This document shows positions 33,070 to 43,857 of a stretch of DNA of 64,000 nt, piece by piece. The notes beneath the pieces were generated by a model. That model did not search any database and was not told where the DNA came from. It saw only the letters and a program-made list of their open reading frames with translations. The stretch covers positions 62,001-126,000 of the forward strand of contig RPFO01002102.1 in NCBI GenBank assembly GCA_009746045.1. Reading direction: 5' to 3'. This DNA is from Mesostigma viride (lineage: Eukaryota > Streptophyta > Mesostigmatophyceae > Mesostigmatales > Mesostigmataceae). How positions within the stretch are numbered: the stretch's first letter is position 1; each line of letters begins with the position of its first letter. Position numbers and translations under genes: made by a program.

Positions 33070-33764
33070 TGTTGCGTCCAAGCCTATTTAATTAGGTTCC
33101 TTTAGTGGACAGTTCGGCGCAACAATGTGAAATAGGCGAAATCTTAGTGTTCGACTATTTAGGACTATTTGTACAGCCGGTTCATACGGCGTTGTACTTG
33201 CTATTCAGTGGTTTTGTAGTACTTTCGGTACTTTGGTTTATCTGTAGGTGCGCAGCATGTCAATGTGCGTGGACCTAGTATAATTCGTTTTGGGTCGTAC
33301 GGTCAATTTGTGTGAACCGTAGCGCCCTAGAGATCTCGGTTGACCATGCGTCCAAGCAGTGCTGCTTGGCACTGCTTGGCAACGCTGTGAGCCGCCAAGG
33401 TTAATAGTGTGTGGGAACGTTCACCATTGTCACCCCCGGAATGAATGAAATGAATTGAGTTAATCTCTTTCTCTTTCCGGCTGGGTCACGCCCGCGGGTT
33501 TAGGAAATGCATGGTCCTGAATTCCTGTCGTAAATGCTACATGTACCTCGGGAGGCATTAGCCACGCTTCCCTATAGAGGTTGTCTCACCGCAGGCTATA
33601 ACCGGCCAGGGTCAACTGCGCCAGGTTAATTATGTTAGATTAGTTATCGTCCATACTATTCATGGTGTGGATTGCGTAGATTAATATAGCGACCACCGTT
33701 CATAATGGTCTATTATGAATCAGGTGTAGATCTTTTACACCCGGCAGTCAGCCGGGATGTAAAA
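33070..33764 (+). repeat. 3' LTR
   Basis: 695 bp, one mismatch to the 5' LTR; preceded by the polypurine tract at 33054-33069 and followed by the target duplication TCAGG. Confidence 0.9.
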
Positions 33765-33769
33765 TCAGG

Positions 33770-34260
33770 TTGATTCAGATGAGGTCCCTGCTGGTTCCTT
33801 GTGGACTGGCCAGCCAGGGCTCAGATATCTTCTTACATGGTCAGGCCCTTGCCGACCATGTAAGAACCTGTTAGGCGACGCAGTGGCCAACATTGGACAT
33901 ACCGCCATATGTTTGTCTCCGCGATATGATTTTAGCTGACATGCAGAGCACAGACACTGTTGGCGTCATCCGCTCAACCCCTCTTATTCATACATGGGAC
34001 CTCGGATATGTAGGATTAGTAGCGTTGCCCAGGCGGACATTGTCAAAGACTACGACCCCCCAGTTGTGGGTCCTAGGAAATTTAACAAGCATGATTGTCT
34101 CCTTGTTGATAGGCATTAATTCATCCTTGATGATAGGCATTGCTTGCGTGCAAGATTAGCTCGAGGCCCATATTTTAGACTACTATAGCTGAGCTGTGGA
34201 CATACATGATCACGTGTGGACATACATCACGTGTGTAGTACTCCTACACACAGATCTCGA
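33770..34260 (+). pseudogene. Possible LINE C-terminus; hairpin at 33830
   Basis: TTCTTACATGGTC and GACCATGTAAGAA (33830-33866) form a 13-bp stem with an 11-nt loop. At about 34029-34120 the plus strand encodes QADIVKDYDPPVVGPRKFNK, similar in layout to the end of the LINE ORF at 15050-15100 (TTPKPVVGAPRVTKY). It is too short to be sure. The region also contains the outer target copy of the LTR element. Confidence 0.35.
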
Positions 34261-34261
34261 G

Positions 34262-34512
34262 TGATTTATCTAGTACCAAATCCGAAAGGCTTGCATCACT
34301 CCCCGGACAGGAGAACTTTTGCGGATGACTGTAGGTGTAAGTTGGCGATGCCATGGTAACCGGAGACGTCCGTCCTATAGTCAGCAAAATTGGTGCGAGA
34401 GGTCCCCAGTTCGATTCCGGTCGGATTCATTTGCAGATCGCGTTTTCCGCGTTTTCCGCGGCCTGGCACTGAACGCAAAGGTTTTCACCTTTGCGGAGTG
34501 TCTGATCAGAAT
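34262..34512 (+). mobile_element. SINE-like repeat with tRNA-like core
   Basis: The core at about 34369-34427 reads TCCGTCC...GGTCGGA (acceptor-like stem with one mismatch). TATAGTCAGC and AGTTCGATTCC are in A-box and B-box positions, and the anticodon arm is shortened. Sequence related to 34262-34430 is found at 18340-18500 (minus), and sequence related to 34427-34512 at 17085-17196 (minus). Two dispersed copies with a tRNA-like promoter fit a SINE; whether the 100 bp before the tRNA-like part belong to it is unclear. Confidence 0.65.
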
Positions 34513-34604
34513 ACATGTAGTTATTGACGTCTTGACGGATATTGACGTCTTGGGGGACTTCCACTATATCTTCTTTGGGGAATTCAGAGATCCCGGTCCC
34601 CCAA

Positions 34605-35919
34605 CCAGGTTGGCCAATACGTCGGTACGTCAAATACGTCGGCCTCAAAATACGAGTATTATACGTGGAGCATGGCAGAATACGTCACCAGAATACGTGG
34701 CAGTGTGCAGCATGGTTATGAATGGGCCTTTAGGGTTTAGGCCTTAGGGGGCATAGTTATGCATGGAGATCAGTAAATTATGGTGGAAGGCATAATTTAA
34801 TCTGCACCATTCCTTGCACTTATTCCCCACCTGAGCCTGCCATAAATTTTTAATGCAATATGTGCACATTCCTTGCACTTATTCCCTACCAACCTGCCAC
34901 CATAATTTACCCATTACTGCATGTGCGCATTCCTTGCAAGGATTTATTGTGCATGCCAAGTCCGGGAGCAGTGATCAGCCCTTTGTACTGACTAAGGCCG
35001 GCAATCATCGCCTTGAAAGAGCGGCTCTGAGCCGCGTGAAAGGAAATAGCATTCTCAACAAAGAAATTCACCACCAGGAGATGGCATTCCTCTTCGTTTA
35101 TGGGGCTCACAAACCTCGTGATTGTCTGCTGCATGCATGGCGAGGATCTCCTGCACCTGCCGACCCCGGCCGAAGCAAGGCCGTGGCCGCTCTCCGCCAT
35201 TGTCCTGAAGCTAATGTGCTGCTGCTCCCTCGCCTTCAGCCCGGCCTTCTTGCTCAACAACTCCTGGAATTCTGACCTCCGTTTCTCCCCACTCTTTGCG
35301 TCAGGGCAAGCATCTATGCCCTGCCCTGCGATGCCCGCTAAATGTGCGTGCATCCGGGTCGCACTAATCTGCTTGCCATCGCCACTGGTAAAATTGTGGC
35401 CGCAAAATGAGCAGCTAAACTTCAGCTGCGAAACCGTTTCCCCCAGAGCATCCTTCACCAAGACAACTGGTTCTTTTCGTTACAAGATTATGCTCTGGCC
35501 CTTTTTCTGGCATGGCTGCAAAAACGCGATTGCCCTTTGCGACAAAATCCAATGGCACACCGCCATGCAATATTAGTGATACAGGCTGTGTTACAAGTAC
35601 CACGTTCCTAGCACAGCTGGCATTTTCATCGTGCTGCCACTCTCGTCTCTCTCCGTGTAATTTCAGCTAGCTTGCCAACTGCCAAGTCATTACTGGACTT
35701 GCGAAAAGCTGCCTAGTTCGTAGTAGAAAATCTTGGTAAAGGTAGGCGCCGCGCCACGGTCTGGTTGGCCTGGCGCCAAGCGCTGCCCCAGCTCGAACCT
35801 AAAAAATTTCCAAGTCCAAATCACGTATTCCTGACAAAATACGCGTATAGTACGTCGGGGCCAAAAAAACGCGTATTGCCGTATTTATTTTGACAATACG
35901 CACGTATTTGCCAACCTGG
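34605..35919 (-). mobile_element. hAT transposon, internally reduced (1.3 kb)
   Basis: Terminal inverted repeats CCAGGTTGGC(C/A)AATACGT and the reverse complement at 35901-35919 bound the element, and TCCCCCAA is duplicated at 34597-34604 and 35920-35927. An 8-bp target duplication and a CAGG...TTGGC end are hAT hallmarks. Sub-terminal AATACGT/ACGTATT motifs are repeated at both ends and may be transposase binding sites. The element keeps only the N-terminal part of a transposase gene, so it cannot move on its own. Confidence 0.9.
34907..35461 (-). pseudogene. hAT transposase fragment with BED zinc finger
   Basis: The 184-residue frame starts with a BED-type finger: LKFSCSFCGHNFTSGDGKQ has the Cys pair (C17, C20), followed by RMHAHLAGIAGQGIDAC with His and Cys ligands, the pattern of plant-type hAT transposases. 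Later SPINEEECHLLVVNFFVENA and FKAMIAGLSQYKGLITAPG match the start of the catalytic region (the segment before the first Asp). The RNase H-like core, its acidic residues and the C-terminal dimerisation domain are missing, so it is a truncated gene. BED domain binds DNA ends; a repressor role of such fragments is only speculation. Confidence 0.85.
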
Positions 35920-35927
35920 TCCCCCAA

Positions 35928-36480
35928 CATGGACATGAGACTAATTAAAATCAATTAATCAATGTCATGAATAGAGCGCGTTTATGACGTTCAGTCATGA
36001 ACAGAGCCCTAACCTTAAACACATAAGAAAACAATTATGGCGGGCGGCATGTGACCAATGTAAGAAGCTTAGCCCCCAAACATATTGTTGTCTCACGTAA
36101 TGAATCACTTGCTGATCAACAAATCGATGGTTATCTCATAGGCACAATGTACCTCTGACCATCATTGCTGGCCCATGCATGCATGCACCAATGGCAGCCT
36201 ACATGACACATACATCACTTATTTGCCATGTAAAAAATGCGACAAAGTGTCCATATAGGTACTCATAGATTAGCACAAATTCCTTAGCACGATGTGGACA
36301 ACTTTACTTAACGGTGAAAGCCTGCTGTCTCGCCCTTGTTGCCTTGAGGGTTCCCGGCGATAGGTCCTGTCTGTTGGTCGACATTTTTCTTTTGCAGCTG
36401 GCCATCGTCGGTAGGTATGAATGATCTCGATGCTAGCAATTACGATGATGATACCCGAGGTAGTCCATACCTAGGATCGA
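35928..36480. other. No gene recognised
   Basis: AT-rich sequence with no convincing frame, repeat or RNA feature. Confidence 0.4.
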
Positions 36481-37260
36481 GAGCTTCTTCTTGTATGGCA
36501 ATGCCGGCAGGGCGCTGACGGTGACGGCCGTCACCGTCATCGCTCTCGACGGGCGTGATGAAAAGGACCTGTTTGATAGGCGGCAGCTATTGGTAATATA
36601 GGTCGTTTACTATTACTCGCAATAATGAGTTAAGAGGTTGGCCCTCGGCATGGCGATCACGGGGCGATGACGGGGCGATGACGGGGCGATGACGGGGCGA
36701 TGACGGGGCGATGACGGGGCGATGACGGGGCGTTGACGCGCGTGATGAATAGGATCTGTTTAATAGGCGGCGGCTATTGGTAATATAGTTTGTTGATTAA
36801 GAGAAGAGTTTAGATGTTGGCCCGTCGAGGGCGATGACGGTGACGGCGTCACCGTCATCGCCCTCGACGGGCGTCATGAATACGACCTTTTTTATATGCG
36901 GCGGCTATTGGTAATACAGGTCGTTTGACTATTACTCCGAATAAAGAGTTAAGAGGTTGGCCCTCGGCATCATCACGGCATGGCGATCACGGGGCGATGA
37001 CGGGGCGATGACGGGGCGTTGACGCGCGTGATGAATAGTATCTGTTTGATAGGCGGCGGCTATTGGTAATATAGATTGTTGATTAAGAGAAGGGTTTAGA
37101 TGTTGGCCCGTCGAGGGCGATGACGGTGACGGCGTCACCGTCATCGCCCTCGACGGGCGTCATGAATACGACCTGTTTGATATGCGGCGGCTACTGGTAA
37201 TATAGGTCGTTGATTATGCCCGTCGGTCTTTACATGTAGGGATTAAGAGGTGGGCCCTCG
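36481..37260. repeat. Tandem repeats with 51-bp palindromes
   Basis: Blocks of about 290-320 bp repeat two to three times. Each holds an AT-rich stretch (GGTAATATAGGTCGTT), runs of an 11-bp unit CGGGGCGATGA (seven at 36659-36733, fewer at 36988) and a perfect palindrome with 24-bp arms and a GGC loop (36821-36871 and 37107-37157; arms start CCCGTCGAGGGCGATGACGG). A shorter, imperfect relative lies at 36519-36555. No coding potential. Confidence 0.85.
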
Positions 37261-37284
37261 TGAATTACATTGGGCTGTACTAGG

Positions 37285-37740
37285 CCCGTCTAGTTGTGTA
37301 CCATCCCCCTCCTTCCCACTGCAGGTACGCAGCAACCCGCTGTTATACTGGCGGCAGTTGTGTACCACCTGTACGGTATTTGTGTACCACCCCCCTCCTT
37401 CCCACGGCAGGTACGCAGCGCGACCCGCTGTTGTCCTGGCGGCAGTTGTGTACCACCTGTACGGTATTTGTGTACCACCCCCCTCCTTCCCACGGCAGGT
37501 ACGCAGCAACCCGCTGTTCTACTGGCGGCAGTTGTGTACCACCTGTACGGTATTTGTGTACCACCCCCCTCCTTCCCACTGCAGGTACGCAGCAACCCGC
37601 TGTTCTACTGGCGGCAGTTGTGTACCACCTGTACGGTATTTGTGTACCACCCCCCTCCTTCCCACGGCAGGTACGCAGCGACCCGCTGTTGTCCTGGCTG
37701 CAGTTGTGTACCACCTGTACGGTATTTGTGTACCACCACC
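37285..37740. repeat. 87-bp tandem repeat, five copies
   Basis: The unit TTGTGTACCACCTGTACGGT ... CCCTCCTTCCCACGGCAGGT, then ACGCAGC(A/G)ACCCGCTGTT, repeats with 86-88 bp period. The varying unit length breaks any single frame, so the open frames through it are not genes. Confidence 0.9.
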
Positions 37741-38690
37741 CTCCATGGCCCATGCAGCCCGGCCCGGCATCGTGCCGTCGCCGACCCGACAACGTTTTCT
37801 CGAACAACACAAATTTGAATTTTAGGGACTGGAGCGGGTGGCACGCTAGCGGCACGACCAACGGAACAAGAGAACCGAGAAACTGTGGCCGCCAGGAGGA
37901 TAAAGGTTTCAAGGCGCATGCGTTTGAGGCTAGGCAGAACCGAATGCGAGGTTTTAATTTATCAAACCGATGTATATCAATGTGGCCAGAATTCTTTTCC
38001 AGTTGCGGGGTCGTGTGTCGCCAATTTGTTGTTGGGCCGGGCACTTTAATCGTGATTGCAAGAAGTCAGTTCACGACGCCGTTAGCGTGGCATTTATGTA
38101 CAGCAATTCATCGTTCGGCTTCTTTATCCTATCGGCAACTCCTCACGACGTGTGAGCGTGAGTCGGTTGTCGTGTGAATGGACACTTTCTGGGAAAGTAA
38201 GTCACTAGAGTGCCAATTTCACCGATCGCAAAACATTTACCCAGTTTGGGCAGATAGACCTGGCTAAATACGAGGGCGAGCGGAAGTAATTGTTGATGCA
38301 TAGCCATCTGCTTCCTGCGCTTTGTAATTGTAATGAGTTGTTCGCAAATTGGCGTCTCTAGCGGTTGGCTCCTCTGTGCACAGCTGGCGACCAAGAAGAC
38401 TTCATTGGCAGCCGGACTGCGGATGCGCGTCGTTGGAATATTAGCAACGTTAACATGTTTGCTGCGTTTTTTGTGAAGCTTGTCTAGCCGACTGCATTTG
38501 GGAGACTTGGCAAGGTTGCCTCCAATTGTTGAAGTCACAACCTGGGTGTCAATTCACGTTTACTAGCCACGGTCATAGTAACATTCTAATGGCATTTGTC
38601 CCAGTTTCAACATGGGTTTTCACTCTGATCTGATGGAGTTAAGGGCCTAGCTACGTGGTTTTGTGTCATTGTAGCAGTTTAGTCGCCTGC
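37741..38690 (-). other. Possible minus-strand exon(s)
   Basis: A 131-codon frame (38143-38538) starts MTSTIGGNLAKSPKCSRLDK and has ordinary amino-acid composition with a basic N-terminus. CAG|GTCTAT at about 38262 is a possible donor after LPLALVFSQ. A second minus frame around 37800-38044 is less convincing. No domain is recognised. Confidence 0.3.
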
Positions 38691-38740
38691 TAACGTAGTG
38701 AATCTTCCATCCCACCTCTCCCACCCCCACCCGCACTTCT

Positions 38741-39435
<695 letters not shown>

Positions 39436-39443
39436 CTGTTGAG

Positions 39444-39556
39444 AAGGACTGGGGTGAAAAATCCAGACCGTTGGTGGCTGCCTTCAAGCAGGAAGTTTCA
39501 AGGATATCAACAAGTTTTTGTGAGCTGTCTGATAATTGGTCACTGCTGCGACAAAG
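39444..39556 (+). CDS. Likely internal exon of unknown gene
   Basis: The frame KDWGEKSRPLVAAFKQEVSR then ISTSFCELSDNWSLLRQ has natural composition and ends at a perfect donor CAAAG|GTGAGT (phase 2). The acceptor would be GGCTGTTGAG at 39434-39443, preceded by the giant CT tract. Both borders fit GT-AG splicing, but no neighbouring exon was found, and the minus strand is open too (KLVDILETSCLKAA), so the call is tentative. Confidence 0.45.
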
Positions 39557-40059
39557 GTGAGTTATCTTGTTTTTCATGCAATTTTTTTGCTGTAGCTAGG
39601 TAAGCCGGCCATTTTGTACTCCTCTTTCTTTTGCTCTCACGATTTATTCTTGTTGTGGTTTATATGGTCCCGTTAAGTGGCATGCATTATCATGATCCAC
39701 ATTAGTGTGAGAAACCATCAGCAGTGTTGTAGCTTGCATCTACAACAACAGTTTTTGCTGCCGCCACCACTGCTATTACCAACATAAAGTCATTCTTGCT
39801 TTCTAAGCACTCTTTTTCCTCTTGGGCTGTTGGTTGGGATACCAGCCACCCTTGCACGCATAAATTCAAGCACCGGGTGCATGTGAAAACACAACCAAGG
39901 CAAGAATGTCCCCCTATCGCAATATCCCACCCACGCAACGCACCCAATGCAGCAAGAATGGGACCACCTTGAGGGGATTCATAAGTGTTTGCTCAATTTC
40001 ATAAATTTTACTCAATTTTTCCACATGTGATTAAATCCTTATATATTTGTCAATAAAGC
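39557..40059. other. No firm gene
   Basis: A minus-strand frame at 39702-39947 contains GGHSCLGCVFTCTRCLN, a Cys-rich stretch, but no known pattern. Otherwise AT-rich DNA leading into the satellite. Confidence 0.3.
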
Positions 40060-40392
40060 AGGGGTCATCCAGCCTTCAGACCATGAAAATAGACCACCCA
40101 CAAAAATTGGGCGCATTCTGAGCTCAAATGGTGACATGTGACAGCATACATGTGCAGTTTTTCGTCATTTTCCCCCTTTTCTTACATGAAACAAATATGA
40201 ATAGTGAACAAATGAACTCATATCAGGCTGGATTCTTGCAGGCAGCATTTATACCATGAAAATAGACCACCCACAAAAATTGGGCTCATTCTGAGCTCAA
40301 ATGGTGACATGTGACAGCATACATGTGCAGTTTTTCGTCATTTTCCCCCTTTTCTTACATGAAACAAATATGAACAGTGGACAAATGAACTC
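40060..40392 (+). repeat. 173-bp satellite, orientation 1, left block
   Basis: About two monomers with core ACCATGAAAATAGACCACCC, GACATGTGACAGCATACATG and CCCCCTTTTCTTACATG; the same base recurs 173 bp later (40080 and 40253). The block is interrupted at 40392/40393 by repeat copy B and resumes at 42355. Confidence 0.9.
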
Positions 40393-42354
40393 TTCATGTC
40401 CCACGTAGCTCCCACAAAAACCAGCATCTTCATTAAAACAATAAGTGGAAGCATACATGTGACACTAATTGACATGCCCGGAGGCACGCCGTTCAAGGCC
40501 CTTCATGAAGTACGTTGCCCTAGAGGCAACCAAGACAAGGGTGGGTGGGTGGGGAGCAAAGAAAGAGGCCGACAAAACCAGCCAGAGCGGCTTTTAGTCG
40601 CAAAACCTCCCTTATCCCTAGCTAACTGACGTCATTAAACCCTTATGTTTAGTGGATGCTAGTAAGACGCTAACCGTACAGACCGGGGTAGAATATCCCG
40701 AATCTGCACGGCTAGTATTAAATAATGCGTAGGTTGTTCTTTTCAGGGGCACTGCACCTCACGCCCCGTTCCGCCCGGGTATAATCAACCCAAGCGCGGA
40801 ACGCACATTTTATTTAATTCATTTTTCAACCATGCACTATATTGCATCTACTAATCACAAAAGCTCTAGCCAAACAGCTACGAGTAAACACTGCGACCTA
40901 TAAGCCGCTCATCCAGCGGCCTCTTGTTCCCGCATTCACGTATAGAAGAAACTCCGTTCAAAGAACCCCGATTCATGTCCCACGTAGCTCCCACAAAAAC
41001 CAGCATCTTCATTAAAACAATAAGTGGAAGCATACATGTGACACTAATTGACATGCCCGGAGGCACGCCGTTCAAGGCCCTTCATGAAGTACGTTGCCCA
41101 ATCACCCCCGCCCTGGCTTTCCCTTGAAGCCGCACTCCACCTTGCTCGTTGTCACAAGTGACCGCCCTGCCGCAAAACGGGAGCCCCCCCACATCGGGAG
41201 GCGTGTGCCCGGCGGCTGTGGATGCATGGCCAGGCCCAAAAAGGCCCAGCGCATTTGCACTGCGATTGCGCACGGCCAGCCTATCATGACCCCTCTCGGG
41301 GCCCCGAGTCGGTACCGCTATGGCCGTCTCCCCATAGACCCGGGGTGCTTCGAGAAAAAACGTGGACCTAGCCCAGGCCCCGCCAGCCCGGATGCCCGAG
41401 GCCACAGCCCCAGGCACCTGGCTGAACGAGAGTCCGTTCAGCCAAGACCGCATTCCCCCCGAGGTTTCTATGCGTGGGGAAAAAATTTCTAGCTTAGACG
41501 CTTTTCCCATCGCCGTCCCCAGCCCCAACCACCCCCCCCTCGGCGGAAGGCAATTGCAAAGTTTGCTGGCCAGCAGCAATTTCCGAAGAAAAAGCCGCAG
41601 GCCGCGGACCGAGACACGGGTCGCCAGTGCCAGCCATCCGGCTCCAACCCGGGGTGCAAGCATCCCCAGGTACGGAGCACCAGCTCGCGCACTGGGCCGA
41701 CCAAGCGACAGTTGAGCACCTGTCACGGCATCCGGCCCACCAAAGACCCCAAGCTGGGGAAAAGGTGCGGACCGGAGGTAATCTTTTTCTTTTCTTTTAG
41801 TTAACCGGGCGAGGAACTACGCCTGGCCGGTTAACAACTGGAAGTCTCACCACTGGCCAAGTGGCCAGTGCAACCAGTGCTTTTGGGATTTTGCTCCGCA
41901 GCACCCATAGCTGCGGCTGCCGCCGCAACGACAACGAGCAAAGAAAGAGGCCGACAAAACCAGCCAGAGCGGCTTTTAGTCGCAAAACCTCCCTTATCCC
42001 TAGCTAACTGACGTCATTAAACCCTTATGTTTAGTGGATGCTAGTAAGACGCTAACCGTACAGACCGGGGGTAGAATATCCCGAATCTGCACGGCTAGTA
42101 TTAAATAATGCGTAGGTTGTTCTTTTCAGGGGCACTGCACCTCACGCCCCGTTCCGCCCGGGTATAATCAACCCAAGCGCGGAACGCACATTTTATTTAA
42201 TTCATTTTTCAACCATGCACTATATTGCATCTACTAATCACAAAAGCTCTAGCCAAACAGCTACGAGTAAACACTGCGACCTATAAGCCGCTCATCCAGC
42301 GGCCTCTTGTTCCCGCATTCACGTATAGAAGAAACTCCGTTCAAAGAACCCCGA
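40393..42354 (+). mobile_element. 1.96-kb dimeric repeat, copy B
   Basis: Same length (1962 bp), order and internal deletion as copy A, with scattered single-base differences. It sits inside a satellite monomer: left flank GAACTC and right flank ATATCAGG together rebuild the uninterrupted monomer sequence GAACTCATATCAGG seen at about 40220. Hence the borders TTCATG and CCCCGA are exact and no target bases were duplicated. Confidence 0.9.
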
Positions 42355-42900
42355 ATATCAGGCTGGGTTCTTGCAGGCAGCATCTAGACCATGAAAATAG
42401 ACCACCCACAAAAATTGGGCTCATTCTGAGCTCAAATGGTGACATGTGACAGCATACATGTGCAGTTTTTCGTCATTTTCCCCCTTTTCTTACATGAAAC
42501 AAATATGAATAGTGAACAAATGAACTCATATCAGGCTGGATTCTTGCAGGCAGCATGTAGACCATGAAAATAGACCACCCACAAAAATTGGGCTCATTCT
42601 GAGCTCAAATGGTGACATGTGACAGCATACATGTGCAGTTTTTCGTCATTTTCTCGGTTATCTTACATGAAACAAATATGAATATGAACAAATGAACTCA
42701 GATCAGGCTGGAAAGTTGTAAGCAGCATGTAGACCATCAAAATAGACTGTTTACAGCTCAAAAGGTGACAAATGAAAGGAAAACAATGCAGTTTGATGCC
42801 ATTGCCACTGTTCTCTTGAATAAAACATTTTTGTGCGACCAAATGAACTCGATCGATCATGTCAGGCTGGAAACTTGCAAGCATCAACTGAATCATGAAA
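42355..42900 (+). repeat. 173-bp satellite, orientation 1, right block
   Basis: Two good monomers (to about 42710), then a diverged one (ATCAGGCTGGAAAGTTGTAA, GACTGTTTACAGCTCAAAAG) that links this family to the satellite at 50.5-51.1 kb. Confidence 0.85.
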
Positions 42901-43093
42901 CTTCATGATTCAATCTGAGATGAAATGGGATGGCACAAGAGCAACCCAGGCCATCGACAAGGCACATGTCTCGGCTGCCAGTGGCACGCCACGTACTCTT
43001 TCAGTCCAGCATGAATATACAATAAGTACTAAGACATCACCTTCTACTAGAAGCACTGGCTCACTTAATAATACATCAGAAACTAGTATAAGC
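42901..43093 (+). other. Spacer with 94-codon open frame
   Basis: A plus-strand frame (42905-43189, Ser/Thr-rich) overlaps the end of the minus-strand exon at 43094. The minus-strand exon has splice support, so I do not treat this frame as a gene. Confidence 0.3.
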
Positions 43094-43345
43094 TTAGCTG
43101 GTAAACCAGTCATTGCTCATAGTCCAGTCATTGGAGAAGTTTGGCCACTGCTGCAATGGGCGGCCGACACCATAGTTGGGCGGAGCTGACACGGATGATG
43201 GCACCCACGTGGTCACCGGGCGCCATCGTGGCACGGGCGTCGTGTTCCCAGACATGGCCAGTGTCGCAATTGAGTTGAGCGCAGCCACCGCCACAGAGAC
43301 CGTGCCAGAGAAGGGGTCAATGGATGGGAGCCGGCGTCCACCAAC
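43094..43345 (-). CDS. PHD/polyQ gene, last exon
   Basis: Acceptor GGTGGTGTGCAG|GTTGGT starts an 83-residue C-terminus (VGGRRLPSIDPFSGTVSVAV ... NDWTMSNDWFTS) and a TAA stop. It joins in phase 0 to the donor CCCCAG|GTATGT of the polyglutamine exon. Composition is Ser/Pro/Trp-rich with Asn-Asp-Trp repeats; no domain known. Confidence 0.65.
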   Translation of the reverse strand, partial: VGGRRLPSIDPFSGTVSVAVAALNSIATLAMSGNTTPVPRWRPVTTWVPSSVSAPPNYGVGRPLQQWPNFSNDWTMSNDWFTS

Positions 43346-43505
43346 CTGCACACCACCACCCAGCACATCAAGCCAGCATGCCTTAGGGCACGGTATATGA
43401 AGGAATAATCAACAAACCAAACAAATATATCCTATATACTCCAACAAACTATTCACAAAGGCAGATTATGTTGATTCAAAGAAATCACAATAGGAAAGGA
43501 CATAC

Positions 43506-43815
43506 CTGGGGAAGTTGCATCTGAGCCAGCATTTGCTGCACTTGCGCGAGGGGCGCTACTTCGGCGTCCCCGTCAATTACTCGTGTAGTCGTTGTAGCGG
43601 CAGGGAGTGGGAGGCGATAGTGTTGCTGTTGTTGCAGCAGCTGCTGCAGTTGCTGCAGCACCAGCTGCTGCGGATGCTGCTGCTGTAGCAGCTGTTGCTG
43701 CATCGGCGGCTGCAGCAGCTGCTGTAGTTGCTGGTGCGGCGGCGGCGGCTGCTGCTGCAGCTGCTGTAGGAGCTGCTGCAGCAGCTGCTGCTGCTGTGGC
43801 GGCGGCGCCGGCTGC

Positions 43816-43857
<42 letters not shown>

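Larger units (their letters stand above)
26973..33764 (+). mobile_element. Complete non-autonomous LTR retrotransposon (LARD-like)
   Basis: Two direct repeats of exactly 695 bp bound a 5.4-kb interior, and TCAGG is duplicated on both outer flanks (26968-26972 and 33765-33769). I found one mismatch between the LTRs (C at 26988, T at 33085), so the insertion is young. A purine tract (AGAGAGGGGGGAGGAG) abuts the right LTR, and TGGACTCGGAGG, one base after the left LTR, is a candidate primer-binding site. No protease, reverse transcriptase, RNase H or integrase frame exists inside; only a broken gag-like stretch is visible. It must have been mobilised in trans. Strand is set by the primer site and purine tract. 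Confidence 0.9.

Noticed and set aside
37250-38177. 191- to 293-codon frames across the 87-bp repeat
   Set aside because: Unit length varies between 86 and 88 bp, so frames change along the array and none is favoured.
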